Positions 5,816-6,574 of a stretch of DNA of 6,574 bases are shown here, piece after piece. The translations under genes and the position numbers were made by a program. The stretch covers positions 1 to 6,574 of the forward strand of contig JAIRYU010000009.1 of the NCBI GenBank assembly GCA_031267545.1, in the 5' to 3' direction. The notes under the pieces were generated by a model that worked only from the letters and a program-made list of their open reading frames with translations, made no database searches and was not told the DNA's origin. Origin of the DNA: Holosporales bacterium. GTDB taxonomy: Bacteria; Pseudomonadota; Alphaproteobacteria; RUG11792. The number at the start of each line of letters is the position of its first letter. Within the stretch, counting starts at the first letter, position 1.

Positions 5816-6014
5816 CACGCCTTTCCCTCTCGTTGTATCGTCGCATTTTTTTCGTTCTACGGAGCGACTCCATGCGTTTACGAGCCTTCTTTTCAGACGG
5901 TTTTTCGTAATGGCAATGAATCTTCATATCTTTGTAGACCCCCTCTCGTTGCATTTTGCGCTTCAATATCCTGAGCGCGTGATCCACGTTGTTATCATTG
6001 ACGCTAACCTCCAT
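5811..6014 (-). CDS. rpsU: 30S ribosomal protein S21
   Basis: 67 residues, the normal size for bacterial S21. It is a small, very basic protein of the 30S subunit that sits near the 3' end of 16S rRNA and supports initiation. Family features are clear: V-x-V at the N-terminus (MEVSVNDNN), the region ALRILKRKMQREG (14-26), the hallmark HYEKPSEKKARKR (35-47), and an Arg/Lys-rich helical C-terminus ending RERRV. The ATG at 6014 has GGAG 9 bases upstream (6027-6024). It is the first gene of an operon with valS and has a good promoter about 50 bases upstream. The sequence style fits Rickettsiales S21. Confidence 0.95.
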   Translation of the reverse strand: MEVSVNDNNVDHALRILKRKMQREGVYKDMKIHCHYEKPSEKKARKRMESLRRTKKMRRYNERERRV

Positions 6015-6023
6015 AACCTGATG

Positions 6024-6027
6024 CTCC
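6024..6027 (-). promoter_or_regulatory. rpsU: Ribosome binding site of rpsU
   Basis: GGAG on the minus strand, 9 bases ahead of the ATG at 6014. It supports this start. Confidence 0.5.
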
Positions 6028-6064
6028 GCTTAAAATTTATCCATTGACCAACCCGATAGGACCG

Positions 6065-6094
6065 ATTCTACCACACGAGTTACCGCTATGGCAA
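6065..6094 (-). promoter_or_regulatory. rpsU: Sigma-70 promoter with extended -10 for rpsU-valS
   Basis: On the minus strand TTGCCA (6094-6089, five of six) and TAGAAT (6070-6065, five of six) are separated by 18 bases, and TGG directly before the -10 gives the extended TGn motif. The start near 6058 leaves a leader of about 44 bases. This is the best complete promoter in the window. Confidence 0.55.
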
Positions 6095-6103
6095 ATGATC
6101 AAA

Positions 6104-6121
6104 GCGCATTTGGAAACGCGC
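6104..6121 (-). terminator. Hairpin between the right-edge gene and rpsU, possible terminator
   Basis: GCGC (6104-6107) pairs with GCGC (6118-6121), and TTT (6109-6111) pairs with AAA (6114-6116), with one A-C mismatch and a two-base turn. On the minus strand it is followed by only TTTGATCATTT, so it would be a weak terminator for the right-edge locus. Confidence 0.25.
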
Positions 6122-6206
6122 AAGGTCTCATCATATCGGTCAACCTAGAGCCCGTCGTCATGAGATCGCTAACCAAAGCGTTAAACATTTAATTTGAACT
6201 GCCGCT

Positions 6207-6574
6207 TCAAAGGAGCTCGCATCTTCCCCAACATCCTTTACATATTTTCCCAATCTTTTGCAGCGCTGACTGGGTGTTTACTGGCGTTAGCGAATCCCAA
6301 GTTTGCCCAGCCTTATATCTAGATGTCCCAAGTTTCCCAGGTCCTCTACCGCCGCCCCTAGCTCCTCTTGTAACGGCGTCCTTTCCGCCCTTTGAGTAGT
6401 TGGTTAAGTTCCTGTATATCTCGCTTCCTACTTCATAGGCAATTATTCCCGCTCCGATAACGCGCGCTAGGTGGCGCTGAACCGAGCCCCGGCAGTACGT
6501 ATAGCCTGAAATACCGGGTTCGCAGCAGGTTGACGCCGACAGCTGTCACCGAAAATAGCTTCAAAATCAGCGGG
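6207..6574 (-). pseudogene. Partial coding region of unknown function, apparently frameshifted
   Basis: The minus strand looks coding in two frames. From the right edge one frame is open to a TAG at 6469-6467 and reads like protein (PADFEAIFGD, NPVFQAIRTAGARFSAT). From about 6469 a second frame continues to a TGA at 6209-6207 without any in-frame ATG, GTG or TTG: RVIGAGIIAYEVGSEIY (a short hydrophobic helix), then a Gly/Arg-rich stretch (about GARGGGRGPGK), then TWDSLTPVNTQSALQKIGK. One extra C in the CC at 6471-6470 would fuse the two as FSATLARVIGAG. A second shift at the A-run 6248-6245 (AAAA to AAA) would return to the first frame, replacing a Cys-rich end by KYVKDVGEDASSFEAA and moving the stop to 6160-6158. 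The gene starts beyond the window. I do not recognise the family. It may be a decayed gene, or intact with sequence errors. Confidence 0.4.

Noticed and set aside
5724..6047. Plus-strand open frame of 107 codons across rpsU
   Set aside because: It is antisense to rpsU, whose family hallmark and ribosome binding site are clear.
6020..6150. Possible tRNA or structured leader upstream of rpsU
   Set aside because: No TTCGA-type T-loop, acceptor stem or cloverleaf could be built; the region is explained by a promoter and a weak hairpin.
6207..6420. Plus-strand Pro-rich open frame at the right end
   Set aside because: The Pro and Leu richness is what antisense to a Gly/Arg-rich coding segment produces, and the minus-strand reading is more protein-like.

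Overview
The window most resembles an alphaproteobacterium, probably of the order Rickettsiales and near Anaplasmataceae or Midichloriaceae. The basis is the small-genome style of intact housekeeping genes among short exported unknowns, an alphaproteobacterial Xre regulator with the fQQiQKYE signature, the S21 sequence, and a GC content that looks to be in the mid-40s by eye. The placement is an inference from protein style; no search was run. There is no CRISPR array, tRNA, rRNA, transposase or integrase.

Left part (1-1030). A partial exported protein on the minus strand runs off the left edge. It is followed by a divergent intergenic region of about 300 bases with a strong dyad. Then comes a plus-strand Xre-family regulator with a good -10 box and a perfect AGGAGG ribosome binding site, but no ATG, GTG or TTG where translation should begin.

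Middle part (1031-3467). Two minus-strand genes encode exported proteins. One is a D,D-carboxypeptidase of the S11 (DacA/DacF) type with all three catalytic motifs and an unusual acidic, low-complexity tail. The other is a 209-residue exported protein of unknown function with a degenerate ankyrin-like C-terminus. A gap of 425 bases between them holds a hairpin, a candidate promoter and a dyad.

Right part (3468-6574). rpsU (ribosomal protein S21) and valS (valyl-tRNA synthetase) form a minus-strand translation operon. It has a good extended -10 promoter in front of rpsU and an intrinsic terminator after valS. At the right edge a minus-strand coding-like region appears in two frames, as if interrupted by one or two single-base indels.

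Core genes (rpsU, valS, dac) are clean. Three of the less conserved loci carry a defect at the start codon or in the reading frame, each repairable by one base in a short homopolymer. That pattern means either sequence or assembly errors or genuine gene decay. I see no clear evidence of a new multi-gene system. The most useful leads are the non-canonical start of the regulator, the short valS product and its duplicated ribosome binding site, and the perfect 25-base hairpin inside the exported-protein gene.
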